From the NCBI RefSeq assembly GCF_000373765.1, contig NZ_KB892391.1, positions 14,037 through 68,570 of the forward strand: DNA of 54,534 bases, written 5' to 3'. Position 1 is the stretch's first letter; each line of letters starts with the position of its first letter. The position numbers were made by a program, and so were the translations under genes. Positions 34,105 through 42,962 of this stretch are shown one piece after another. The notes under the pieces are model-generated. The model ran no database searches and was not told the DNA's origin. It worked only from the letters and a program-made list of their open reading frames with translations. The stretch is from Legionella shakespearei DSM 23087 (GTDB lineage: Bacteria > Pseudomonadota > Gammaproteobacteria > Legionellales > Legionellaceae).

Positions 34105-36120
34105 ATGAAAATGAAAATGGATTTAACCAACCCCGGCACTTTAGAACAAGAGTTATTAGTCAAATACCTTTTACAAAAAAACGCTACGTTTATACCTGGA
34201 ATGCAGCCAGGCAGCTTCGATGAAAGTAACACTGTTGGCTTTTATTATTCTGATAACAGCATAGAAATTTTTAAAAGAAAGTCAACGCATGGGAACGGTT
34301 ATCGTTATGATGTGATGAGTAAACGTCCTATCAGCAGCGGTGGCTATTCTTTTCTCTATCCCATTCTTTATACAATTAAAATGTGGGAAGAAAACGATCC
34401 CAAAAATCCTGAAGCCGCGCCCACAAAGCATTATGTATTTAAAACAAAACCGGAAGATAAAAAAAGAGTAGTGAAAAAGCAACGACGTGATACTGCAAAA
34501 CATACACCGTCAGCTTTTATCAACGCGCGTAACGCAGAATATAAAACCACGGCCAGAGCAGGACATTTGCACATCAAGGAGCCTGTATTTTTTGATGACA
34601 GCAGTTATACCGTCATGCGCTCGGTTGGTGATGTGGACTTGCTTGAGATAATCAATAAGGACATATCCAAATGGAATGATAAAAAGGAAGCGTTGACGCT
34701 GGAACAACGCCTCATTCTGTCAATTAATTTGCTTAAGGCGTGTGAAGAAAGCATCCTTAACAAAGGGCTCATTCATCGAGATCTGAAACCCGATAATGTG
34801 CGTGTTGATGAGAATACACTCAAATGCTTTATTATTGACTATGATTTCGCCAAAGATCTAAATAAGAGAAATGTACCTGAAAATCTGGGCACAGCCCTGT
34901 GGGTAGCTCCTGAAGCAGTTGTGCCTATGCCTCCCGATGCAACACCTGCGCGTGATTTTTTTACTGAGTCACGTATGCTTGGTGGCTTATGGAGAGACAA
35001 TCTTGATAAATACACCAGTGATATTCCCAAAGGCTATAAAATTGCAATGCAGAATGATTTCAGTGGACTTTGCCAGGATCTGCCTGGTCTCAAAAGCACG
35101 GCAAAAAAATACATCACTGCGGCTATTTCACAAATGGGACACTTTGATCCAGCAAAAAGAATTGAATTAACTCAGCATGATTTGGACAGTCTCGGAATTC
35201 CTGGCTTTCAATTAACCACCAAAAATCTGGCAAATCTGGACATGCCAGAAATTGGTTTGCCTAAATTAAATCTGGAAGATCTTGAAACTCCGCCGGATAT
35301 GCAAACATTGGCTTTGCTGAATCAGTCTCGTCTGGCAATGAAAAAATACCAGTTACTCTTTATCAAAGCCTATAATATTCAATTTCCAGAGAAACAGCTT
35401 TCGCGTCAGCAATCCCATGAGACTATAGGTATACCTTCTTCAATATCCATCCATTCACTAAGCAGCTGGATGCCCTCAAATGAATTTTTACCGCCAACGG
35501 AACATGATAGTCATTTGAATCTTGAGAGTTACAGCGGGGAAGACATCGATGCATTTAACAGCGAACAAACTCATCCTGAAGAGGATTTTACTGAAGATGA
35601 GTATGATATACCCAAAGAACCCGAAGTGTTTTTTGCCAAACGAACTCCCAGTATGGATCAATTGGTTGCGGCACGGGAAAATGAGCAGCCAGCCAGTAGT
35701 AAACCGCCATCTCTGATTACATCAAACCCCAGAAAAAGTTTTCTGGGACGCTTGAGTGCAGGCTTTAAGAAACTGGATCGCTCTTCTGGCAGTTCTTCAG
35801 ATGAAACCTCTCCCAAACGAAAATCAAGGGCGCATTCACCATCGCCCGATCACAGTGATTCAGGCAGCCCTAACAGCTCACCTGGACGAAATAATATGAG
35901 TGATCCGGATTCACCTAAATCAGGCAGTTCATCTGATCCAAATTCACCTAAGCACTCCGCCTCGGGGACTTCAAGTGATACCTCACCTCGCGGTCTGAAA
36001 AATTTTTTCATGAAACTGCCGCCTAAAATATCCAGAGGCAAAGAAAAGGAGAAAGAGGAAGCAGCGGTGGAAACAGAAGGCAGCAGCAGATTAAAACAAT
36101 CCAGCCCTAAACGAAAATAA
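34105..36120 (+). CDS. Ser/Thr protein kinase with Ser-Pro-rich tail, probable effector
   Basis: A 671-residue eukaryotic-like kinase. The catalytic loop HRDLKPDN (His224-Asn231) is canonical and the APE motif is present (VAPEAVV). The metal-binding DFG is replaced by IDYDFA (Asp245, Tyr246, Asp247), a known variation in Legionella kinases. The beta-3 Lys is probably in YVFKTKPE. The last approximately 130 residues are low-complexity Ser/Pro/Asp with many SP sites (SPSPDHSDSGSP), ending in a Lys/Glu block (KEKEKEEA). That tail looks like a phospho-acceptor or translocation signal. AAGGAC lies about 8 nt before the ATG. Host target unknown. Confidence 0.85.
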   Translation: MKMKMDLTNPGTLEQELLVKYLLQKNATFIPGMQPGSFDESNTVGFYYSDNSIEIFKRKSTHGNGYRYDVMSKRPISSGGYSFLYPILYTIKMWEENDPKNPEAAPTKHYVFKTKPEDKKRVVKKQRRDTAKHTPSAFINARNAEYKTTARAGHLHIKEPVFFDDSSYTVMRSVGDVDLLEIINKDISKWNDKKEALTLEQRLILSINLLKACEESILNKGLIHRDLKPDNVRVDENTLKCFIIDYDFAKDLNKRNVPENLGTALWVAPEAVVPMPPDATPARDFFTESRMLGGLWRDNLDKYTSDIPKGYKIAMQNDFSGLCQDLPGLKSTAKKYITAAISQMGHFDPAKRIELTQHDLDSLGIPGFQLTTKNLANLDMPEIGLPKLNLEDLETPPDMQTLALLNQSRLAMKKYQLLFIKAYNIQFPEKQLSRQQSHETIGIPSSISIHSLSSWMPSNEFLPPTEHDSHLNLESYSGEDIDAFNSEQTHPEEDFTEDEYDIPKEPEVFFAKRTPSMDQLVAARENEQPASSKPPSLITSNPRKSFLGRLSAGFKKLDRSSGSSSDETSPKRKSRAHSPSPDHSDSGSPNSSPGRNNMSDPDSPKSGSSSDPNSPKHSASGTSSDTSPRGLKNFFMKLPPKISRGKEKEKEEAAVETEGSSRLKQSSPKRK

Positions 36121-36132
36121 AAGTAATACATT

Positions 36133-36168
36133 GTAGCCTTGATGCAGCGATAGCGTAATTAAGGCTAC
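36133..36168. repeat. Collapsed A-type palindrome
   Basis: Only GTAGCCTTGATGCAGCGATA, GCGTAAT and a short TAAGGCTAC remain. The loop and most of the right arm are deleted. Confidence 0.8.
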
Positions 36169-36316
36169 GCCTATTTTAAATCAACCTCTCTTAAGTTAAA
36201 ACGCATTTTCGTTAACGATTTTGAAATAATTTATGAAATAAATTTACAATTCCGTATAAAATAGCTATCTTCAACTAAAGCCTGAATAATACACACCAAA
36301 GAGGAGCTTATTCGAG

Positions 36317-36946
36317 ATGAAGACTCTAAGCAAAGAAGAACAACAAAAAATCACGCCCAATCAGGCCATTGATTTATTGCGCAAAGGCAATCAACGCTTC
36401 ATGCAAAATCTGCGTTTTAATCGCAATTTATTGCAACAAATGAATGACACGGCTGACGGCCAGTTTCCTTTTGCTTCCATTTTAAGCTGCATAGACTCAC
36501 GCACCACTGCAGAATTAATCTTCGATCAGGGGCTCGGCGATATTTTCAGTATTCGTATTGCAGCTAATATTGTTAATGAAGATATTATTGGCAGTTTGGA
36601 ATTCGCCTGTAAAATTGCAGGTTCCAAATTAATCGTAGTGCTTGGTCATACCAATTGCGGTGCGATTAAAGGCGCCTGTGACGAAGCGGAATTAGGGCAT
36701 TTAACCCAACTGTTACATAAAATTACCCCTGCCATTGAACAGGAAAAAACCTTTACAGAAGAACGCAACGGAAGCAACATGTGTTATGTTAATGAAGTAG
36801 CAAAAATCAACGTACATAACAGCATCAATACCATTTTGGATAAAAGCAGCATTTTAGCGGATATGGTAAAAGCCAAAACCATCAAAATTATTGGCGGTTT
36901 ATACGATATCACAACCGGCGAAGTGACGTTTTTTGACCGCCGCTAG
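36317..36946 (+). CDS. Beta-class carbonic anhydrase
   Basis: A 209-residue beta-carbonic anhydrase. Zinc ligands are Cys58 (SCIDSR), His111 and Cys114 (GHTNCG), with the catalytic Asp60-Arg62 dyad intact. It interconverts carbon dioxide and bicarbonate in the cytosol, supporting pH balance and carboxylation reactions. A strong AGAGGAG lies upstream of the ATG. It stands alone; the glutaredoxin-MauE gene begins 414 nt downstream beyond a repeat cluster. Confidence 0.92.
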   Translation: MKTLSKEEQQKITPNQAIDLLRKGNQRFMQNLRFNRNLLQQMNDTADGQFPFASILSCIDSRTTAELIFDQGLGDIFSIRIAANIVNEDIIGSLEFACKIAGSKLIVVLGHTNCGAIKGACDEAELGHLTQLLHKITPAIEQEKTFTEERNGSNMCYVNEVAKINVHNSINTILDKSSILADMVKAKTIKIIGGLYDITTGEVTFFDRR

Positions 36947-37014
36947 CTCACAAGAGCTGTAACCCGGTCTGCTTGTCTGAGGGAACCAAGGCTTCAGAGC
37001 AGAAACACTGTCCC

Positions 37015-37135
37015 TGCCAGTATAACTGTTCCGCTTCCTAACGGTCGCGGCTCGGTTTCTGGTGCACGATGAAGTATCTACGAACGCACGAAAACCGAGC
37101 CGCGACCGTTAGGAAGCGGAACAGTTATACTGGCA
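37015..37135. repeat. D-type palindrome with extended arms
   Basis: D arms extended outward: TGCCAGTATAACTGTTCCGC and complement GCGGAACAGTTATACTGGCA, perfect over 20 bp. Degenerate C-type sequence lies on both sides (36961 and 37157). Confidence 0.9.
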
Positions 37136-37242
37136 GGAACACGAATCAGAGTGAGGCGTAGCCCGGTTGCTCGCAACCGGGAAGCGTGCCGATAGCAAGC
37201 AACGGTCGTCTCTTCAACCTATACTTTGCAGTAGTCCGATCT

Positions 37243-37260
37243 ACGTCGTCAGGACGACGT
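37243..37260. repeat. Collapsed B-type palindrome
   Basis: ACGTCGTCAGGACGACGT: only the outermost tips of the two B arms remain, joined directly. The flanks (CCGATCT and GGGTCGGGGAATGACAAAG) match those of the full B copies. Confidence 0.8.
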
Positions 37261-37360
37261 GGGTCGGGGAATGACAAAGATGGGTAAAAGAGTCAGTTGC
37301 AAGCAACCGGTCTACAGCTTATGATCAAAAGACTTCTCTATTTGGCACGTCAGGCTCACA

Positions 37361-38113
37361 ATGAATACCGAATTAACTAAAAAAGCCACCCTGTATCGCA
37401 TGGTCATGGAAAAGCATATTTGTCCATACGGCCTTAAAAGCAAAGATCTGTTGCAACGACAGGGTTATGCCGTTGAAGATATTTGGTTAACCAATCGTGA
37501 TCAAGTGGATGAATTTAAGGCGAAACATAATGTCAAAACAACGCCACAAACATTTATCAATGGGGAACGTATTGGTGGATACGATGATTTATGCCGCTTT
37601 TTTGGTAAAAAGTTACAGGATCCCAAAGCAACAAGTTATAGACCCGTAATCGTTCTTTTCGCAATAACCGCCTTAATGGCAATTGCGATGAGCTATGCGT
37701 TTACAGGCAATCTTTTTACCAATCGCACTCTGGGTTGGTTTATTTCATTAAGCATGGTTGTTCTCGCCTTGTTAAAATTACAAAACATAGAAGGGTTTTC
37801 CACTATGTTTTTGAATTATGACTTGCTTGCCCAACGCTGGGTTCCTTACAGCTATATTTACCCTTTTGCCGAAGCATTGGCTGGCTTGTTAATGATTGCC
37901 AGCGCTTTACACTGGATTTCCATTCCAGTGGCTTTATTTATCGGACTCATAGGAGCTGTTTCCGTCTTCAAAGCAGTGTACATAGATAAGCGCGAATTAA
38001 AATGCGCTTGCGTTGGCGGAGACAGCAACGTGCCTTTAGGATTTATTTCATTAACAGAAAACCTGATGATGATTGGCATGGCATTAGGTATGGCAATAAA
38101 AGTTATCTTTTAA
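37361..38113 (+). CDS. Glutaredoxin fused to MauE-like membrane domain
   Basis: A 250-residue fusion. Residues 1-85 are a glutaredoxin: CPYG active site (Cys21, with Gly at the second Cys position, so monothiol), TPQTFING with cis-Pro62, and GGYDD glutathione-binding residues. Residues about 93-248 form four or five membrane helices of the MauE/DoxX type, with a Cys215-Ala-Cys217 pair at a loop. This suggests an electron relay between cytosolic thiols and membrane or periplasmic dithiols. The start has a poor ribosome-binding site (CAGGCTCACA), but MNTEL directly precedes the fold. Partner unknown. Confidence 0.88.
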   Translation: MNTELTKKATLYRMVMEKHICPYGLKSKDLLQRQGYAVEDIWLTNRDQVDEFKAKHNVKTTPQTFINGERIGGYDDLCRFFGKKLQDPKATSYRPVIVLFAITALMAIAMSYAFTGNLFTNRTLGWFISLSMVVLALLKLQNIEGFSTMFLNYDLLAQRWVPYSYIYPFAEALAGLLMIASALHWISIPVALFIGLIGAVSVFKAVYIDKRELKCACVGGDSNVPLGFISLTENLMMIGMALGMAIKVIF

Positions 38114-38153
38114 ATTAAGCGACCTAAGCCCCACCGTGAGTTCTCCAAGGTGT

Positions 38154-38229
38154 GTAGCCTGTATTAGCGGAGCGTAATACAGGATCGAAGTGGCAATTTC
38201 CCGTATTACGCTCCGCTAATACGGGCTAC
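38154..38229. repeat. F-type palindrome
   Basis: Arms GTAGCCTGTATTAGCGGAGC and GCTCCGCTAATACGGGCTAC, with AGGATCGAAGTGGCA in the loop. Confidence 0.88.
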
Positions 38230-38279
38230 GACCCTGTGCCATTCCCTGCTCGAATGAGCCGATATTAAAATGGCTATGC

Positions 38280-39068
38280 TCAAGGTAACACTATAGTCCC
38301 TTCTAAATAAAGTTGGCATGTGCCTGATAATAAAACCCTGTCGTTTCTTATCTCACACCACAACTCGCCCTGACGCTTCCCTCCCTGCAATGCATGAATT
38401 GAATTTTTACCTAAACGATTACACCAGTAAGGTGCAATAACGCAATGCGCTGATCCCGTCACAGGATCTTCGGGAACATCACAACCAGGATAAAAACAAC
38501 GCGAGTAAACATCTGCTCTATTTGTCGGTGCGGATAAAATGATACCCCGGCTGTTTAACTTGCCAATTGCCTGCAGATCTGGATTTGCCTGTGTAACCTC
38601 TTCTTCATTATCCAGAATGAACAACATATCAAAAGTACTTTCATAGACTTCCACAGGGTTCACCTTAACCGCTTCTAACAAAGAAGGTGTTGGATCTATT
38701 TTAGTATAAGTCAGTGCCGGAAAATCCATTTGTAACAGATCGCCAGCTTTCCTGACACGCAACTCCCCACTTTTGCTACGAAACAGAATTTCATCGTGTT
38801 TATAATTTAAAAATTCAAACAAAACAAAAGCACTGGCTAAAGTCGCATGACCACACAAGGCCACCTCAGTATTAGGTGTAAACCAGCGAATTTCATAATG
38901 CTCACCTGTCGGAACGATAAAGGCCGTTTCAGAAAGATTATTCTCAGCAGCAATGGATTGCATGAGCTCATCATCCAACCAATGAGTCAAAGGGCAAACC
39001 GCAGCCGGATTTCCGCCAAATAATTTACCAGCGAAGGCATCTACCTGATACATCTGTTGCTTCTTCAT
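38280..39068 (-). CDS. PhzF family isomerase/epimerase-like protein
   Basis: A 262-residue PhzF-family protein with the diaminopimelate-epimerase-like double fold. Motifs are FGGNPAAV, NNLSETAF with the catalytic Glu47, CGHATLAS, and DPVTGSAHC near residues 205-212. The family catalyses proton shifts or isomerisation of small acids; the substrate here is unknown. A TTG precedes the ATG, but AGGAG lies 5 nt before ATG 39068, which is used. It lies between two F-type palindromes. Confidence 0.9.
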   Translation of the reverse strand: MKKQQMYQVDAFAGKLFGGNPAAVCPLTHWLDDELMQSIAAENNLSETAFIVPTGEHYEIRWFTPNTEVALCGHATLASAFVLFEFLNYKHDEILFRSKSGELRVRKAGDLLQMDFPALTYTKIDPTPSLLEAVKVNPVEVYESTFDMLFILDNEEEVTQANPDLQAIGKLNSRGIILSAPTNRADVYSRCFYPGCDVPEDPVTGSAHCVIAPYWCNRLGKNSIHALQGGKRQGELWCEIRNDRVLLSGTCQLYLEGTIVLP

Positions 39069-39134
39069 CAAAACTCCTAAACCAGATTACACCGGCATAG
39101 CTTACGCCCCCTTTCCACATTCAGGCAAGTTTTT

Positions 39135-39236
39135 GTAGCCTGTATTAGCGAAGCGTAATACAGGATCGAAGTGGCAATAACGTGGTCAAGCAATTTCCCG
39201 TATTACGCTTCGCTAATACGGGCTACGACACAGTGC
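39135..39236. repeat. F-type palindrome
   Basis: Arms GTAGCCTGTATTAGCGAAGC and GCTTCGCTAATACGGGCTAC. The loop includes GGATCGAAGTGGCA plus a short extra insert (ATAACGTGGTCAAG) absent from the copy at 38154. Confidence 0.88.
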
Positions 39237-39263
39237 CACTCTGGGCAAATGCGATTGATTTCT

Positions 39264-41588
39264 TTAAAAAAATTGCAGTTCATTTCTTGAGCCTGGTCTT
39301 GGTTCAGGCTCTGGAGTGTTTCTTGAGGGCTGTAATAATTTTAGTACACTATCTAATTGCTTTGAAACACCCGCAATCTCTTGTTTAAGATCCTGAACAT
39401 CTTGCTGCAAATCCTGAACCTGATCTTGCGATACCAAAAAAGCCCGGGCAAATGAACGTTCCATAGACGTTGCATTACGTGCGGTTGTAATGATAGTTTT
39501 CATGATATTTAAAATAGAAATATCTCCTTCTTGCCAACTGTAGAGATGCCACAAAAAAGTCATGAACTCATGATCGCATAAAGCCAGAGCCTGAATTTGA
39601 TGAATGGCCTCCATGTTTTCAAATAATTGAATGAGCATATTAACCAATATTTCCTTACTCTGATGCAAATAATTAAATTCATTCAGGTCTTTAGGTAACA
39701 ATTTTAATTTTCTAAACACTGTAAGGTGAGCATGTGCAAATAAGACCCGCGCACTTTCGGGAAGAAGAGACAAGGTTGGTTCTTGTTTATCAATCACGTC
39801 ATTGATGATTTTAATTTTGCTGCTACTCAGAGTCGTGGTAACACTTGACCTTGCTAAAAAGGTCTGTAGTGCTGCTTTATGTTCAAGAGACAAGCCTTCA
39901 TTTAGCTTTAAAGCGAAACAATCCAGATTTACCGTAAAACCACGGAGAAGCAACCATTCCGCGAATACGAAATTTCTATTCAGAATGTTTTTATAAAATA
40001 ATTCCTGGCTCGTGTTGTAATTAATATTCAGAAGACGGTTAATAAATGAATTTTTGGGATAAGATGGTGCCAGAGGTATTAATACGTCTTCCAACAACTG
40101 AATATCCAGTACGATATTATTTAATAGCTCTGTCTCATCGCTCATCAGTCTCGAAAAAAGAATATGAAACCTGATTTTCTGTCGTTGATTTAATCCTGGC
40201 TTGATTCGCCCATAAAGACTCTGAATAACTGTTTTATCTGTAATGACCTGACAGTCCTCAAGACAGTATCCATAACTCCCTGATGAAAAAGAAGATTTAA
40301 AAAATAATTCAAATTTATGTTGCGTCAAGGCACTGATAAACCAGGGGTCAAATTCAGTCCTTGCCAATACTAAAGGCATCAAATCAAAATAATATTTGAC
40401 TACAGAAGCGTTATTTCTTGATTCCACCTTACCGACCATAGAATTCATTAAGTCCGTACAGAAACCAACCGACAGTTGCAAGTCTGCAAACCACTCTTTT
40501 CCTTGTGAAAAACCAATCATTCTTGCCAAAAAGTCATCTGGATCAGCCATTAATGGGATATAAGCTGCAAGAACATTTAGCCATTCTTGTCTGTTAGTTA
40601 AAAATCGTTCATATCCCTCTAGCTTTGGTTGTTTATCAAGAGGAGTACAACTTATATGTATCAGCAGATATAGATAACAGACACGAGGATTAAGAAATCT
40701 GGATGAAATCAAATTTAAGGTGTTTTGACCCAATGCTTGCTGAACAGAAGCAACCATTACAGCCACGTCTTGAGGGGTTGTTGGAAAAGGGGTAACGTTA
40801 TTTAATATCCAACTTGCACAGTTCGCCTTGTGCTCTTTGTTAATAATAGGAAAGCTTTCTATGCTGGTTAACATAGAGCATGCGTCTGCAACACTACTCG
40901 GCACAGGCATGTTATCTAAGCAGTAAAGCAGCACTCTAAAACGAACCGGAATATCATTTAAATTCATACCTGCAGCAAACCGCTTGCATTGTTCCAGAGT
41001 CAGTAATTGTTGCGGGATGTTAGTATGTCGTTCTTTTTCTATGAGACGAAAGTGAAGGCTTACAATGAACAAAGTAACTGGCGACATCAATTCAACATAG
41101 CCAGAGTAAAAATGGTGCTTCAGGTGCTGGCCATAACTTGTTAGTGAGTAGAAAAACTTATGTAATTTGTTTTCATAAGAAAGAGCATTTACAGCGCTCA
41201 GAACCCTATCTCCTGAATCATTGGGATTAAGTCTTTTATAATAAGTAATGAGCAGATCTGCATCAGTTAATAAAGCACGTTTTGCAGGATTTTTGGCTAG
41301 AAAATCAATACTCTCCTGAGAAAGAAGAAAGGAGATTTTTAAGAAATAGTTTCTGAAAAGAGTTGCAACCTCTTCAGGTGTTTCACAGAATAATTCAAAT
41401 ACACTGAGGCGTTTATGTGCTTTAGTATGCGCCACATCATAAAGATCAAAATTGTCATGTAACGGCGTCAGCTCGAAAGGTTCTGAATAGACCAAAGCCC
41501 AAATAAATTCAGACACTTCGTAAATACCTGTTGGGGTCTGGAATAAAACATTTCTCTTATCTTTTTTATATATGGCGTATTTTTTCAT
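39264..41588 (-). CDS. Large alpha-helical protein of unknown family
   Basis: A 774-residue protein, family not recognised. It is predominantly helical, begins MKKYAIYKKDKRNVLFQTPTG, and is Leu- and Phe-rich throughout in an alpha-solenoid-like way. A short coiled coil (VQDLQQDVQDLKQEIAG) lies near the end. The tail PEPEPRPGSRNELQFF is acidic and disordered. A GTG at 41600 gives four more residues, but ATG 41588 is more natural; neither has a strong ribosome-binding site. No signal peptide or catalytic motif. Effector status is possible from style only. Confidence 0.7.
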   Translation of the reverse strand: MKKYAIYKKDKRNVLFQTPTGIYEVSEFIWALVYSEPFELTPLHDNFDLYDVAHTKAHKRLSVFELFCETPEEVATLFRNYFLKISFLLSQESIDFLAKNPAKRALLTDADLLITYYKRLNPNDSGDRVLSAVNALSYENKLHKFFYSLTSYGQHLKHHFYSGYVELMSPVTLFIVSLHFRLIEKERHTNIPQQLLTLEQCKRFAAGMNLNDIPVRFRVLLYCLDNMPVPSSVADACSMLTSIESFPIINKEHKANCASWILNNVTPFPTTPQDVAVMVASVQQALGQNTLNLISSRFLNPRVCYLYLLIHISCTPLDKQPKLEGYERFLTNRQEWLNVLAAYIPLMADPDDFLARMIGFSQGKEWFADLQLSVGFCTDLMNSMVGKVESRNNASVVKYYFDLMPLVLARTEFDPWFISALTQHKFELFFKSSFSSGSYGYCLEDCQVITDKTVIQSLYGRIKPGLNQRQKIRFHILFSRLMSDETELLNNIVLDIQLLEDVLIPLAPSYPKNSFINRLLNINYNTSQELFYKNILNRNFVFAEWLLLRGFTVNLDCFALKLNEGLSLEHKAALQTFLARSSVTTTLSSSKIKIINDVIDKQEPTLSLLPESARVLFAHAHLTVFRKLKLLPKDLNEFNYLHQSKEILVNMLIQLFENMEAIHQIQALALCDHEFMTFLWHLYSWQEGDISILNIMKTIITTARNATSMERSFARAFLVSQDQVQDLQQDVQDLKQEIAGVSKQLDSVLKLLQPSRNTPEPEPRPGSRNELQFF

Positions 41589-41728
41589 ACATTGGCTCAC
41601 TAAAAAACAAAAACATCTTATTTGATCATACTGAGCACAGTTTATTCTTAATGACTTGATACTTCAGGTTGCCTTAGGCCAATATATAGTTATTCTCGGA
41701 CAGAAATAATCAAGGGTGGTAGTCTCAC

Positions 41729-42012
41729 TGCCATTAAGAGAATTAATTTAAAAATAGGCGTAGCCTTGATGCAGCGATAGCGTAATCAAGGTTTTCATGC
41801 AGTAACCATAGGAAAACCTTGATTACGCTATCGCTGCATCAAGGCTACAGTTTTTTAGATATTTAAATCAAGCTTTTTATCCAGTCGTTACTTCGATGCC
41901 GTTCGGGCTGAGGAGAGGCGGTAGCCTCGTCTCGAAGCCTTAGTACAGTGCCAAGGATTCGAGACAGCGCTATCGCGCTCCTCAGCCCGAACGGCATCGA
42001 AGTAACGACTGG
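41729..42012. repeat. A-type and G-type palindromes in tandem
   Basis: After a TGCCATTAAG end (41729-41738), an A hairpin spans 41760-41848 (short loop) and ends in ACAGTTTTTT. A G-type palindrome spans 41881-42012 with arms CCAGTCGTTACTTCGATGCC and complement, continuing into GTTCGGGCTGAGGA. Confidence 0.88.
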
Positions 42013-42025
42013 ATAAAGCAATATT

Positions 42026-42736
42026 CTATTTTTTAGTGAATGAGTCAGGGGCAGGAACCTCTCCTGAATGACTCACAGATGCTGAGTCAGTCTGAAAAAA
42101 TCGCAGTGATTTCTCTGCTGAATTTTGTCGTGCATCCATGGCTTTTTCGATTAACTGAACCCCATGTGGAATGATCACTCGATATCTGTCTTGAACATTT
42201 CGTGATACAGAAGCATATATGTCATGGTTAGGTAACTCAGATCTCAATTGACTCGCCAATTGTTCCGCTTCATCTTGCCCCATTAACTTGGTCACAATTT
42301 CAAAATCACCCATTTCCATTCCATTTACCTTAAAACGAGGCTCCAGGGTTTGTTGCTCATCATACGAAAAAGCGTTTGACAGGAGAGAATTGAACAGACT
42401 CGGGTAATGTTTAATTAACTCATCAACGCGGATTTTAATCGTCCAATGTGCAGGCTTCGTCATAAAGTGTTTATCTGGGGTTTCCATAGTTATGTTATCG
42501 ATCTTTGAACCTGTAATTGACTCAAGTGCCTTCCACAATTTTGATCGAATCGCTATAACCTCGTCCTGACTTTTTTGACCTAAATCTAATGCGCATACCA
42601 TAACATTAGGTTCGGGTATTTGTTCAAGCACTAGATTCACGTCCGTCTTTTCAATCCCTTCGCCCAATTTATCAAGTACCTTTAGTACAACCAATTTGGC
42701 TAGTTTTTGCTCATTTGATATTATTGGCTCAGGCAT
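42026..42736 (-). CDS. Unknown 236-residue protein
   Basis: A 236-residue soluble protein, family not recognised. It is a mix of helices and strands (LAKLVVLKVLDKLGEGIE, PNVMVCALDLG, HWTIKIRVDELIK). The C-terminal approximately 40 residues are Ser/Asp-rich and disordered (TDSASVSHSGEVPAPD). The ATG at 42736 follows GGAG, whereas the ATG at 42751 has no ribosome-binding site, so 42736 is preferred. It lies directly after a G-type palindrome and next to an HD hydrolase gene, but shares no evident function with it. Confidence 0.65.
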   Translation of the reverse strand: MPEPIISNEQKLAKLVVLKVLDKLGEGIEKTDVNLVLEQIPEPNVMVCALDLGQKSQDEVIAIRSKLWKALESITGSKIDNITMETPDKHFMTKPAHWTIKIRVDELIKHYPSLFNSLLSNAFSYDEQQTLEPRFKVNGMEMGDFEIVTKLMGQDEAEQLASQLRSELPNHDIYASVSRNVQDRYRVIIPHGVQLIEKAMDARQNSAEKSLRFFQTDSASVSHSGEVPAPDSFTKK

Positions 42737-42837
42737 GATTCCATTCTCCATGTATAAATATTATTTTAAGTGTATTTACTTAACATTAAATTGTCAAATA
42801 AAAGACAAAAAGACCTTATATTATCAATAGAGTACGT

Positions 42838-42904
42838 GTAGCCCGGTCTGCTTGCAGCCGGGATCGTACCAGTACAAATCCCGGCTGCAAGCAGACCGGG
42901 CTAC
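42838..42904. repeat. C-type palindrome (full)
   Basis: Perfect arms GTAGCCCGGTCTGCTTGCAG and complement with a short loop. Confidence 0.9.
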
Positions 42905-42962
42905 AAACCCTGCAAACCCGATAAATTTTCTTGCTTCGGAACCCATTGATTTGGATCCGCTA

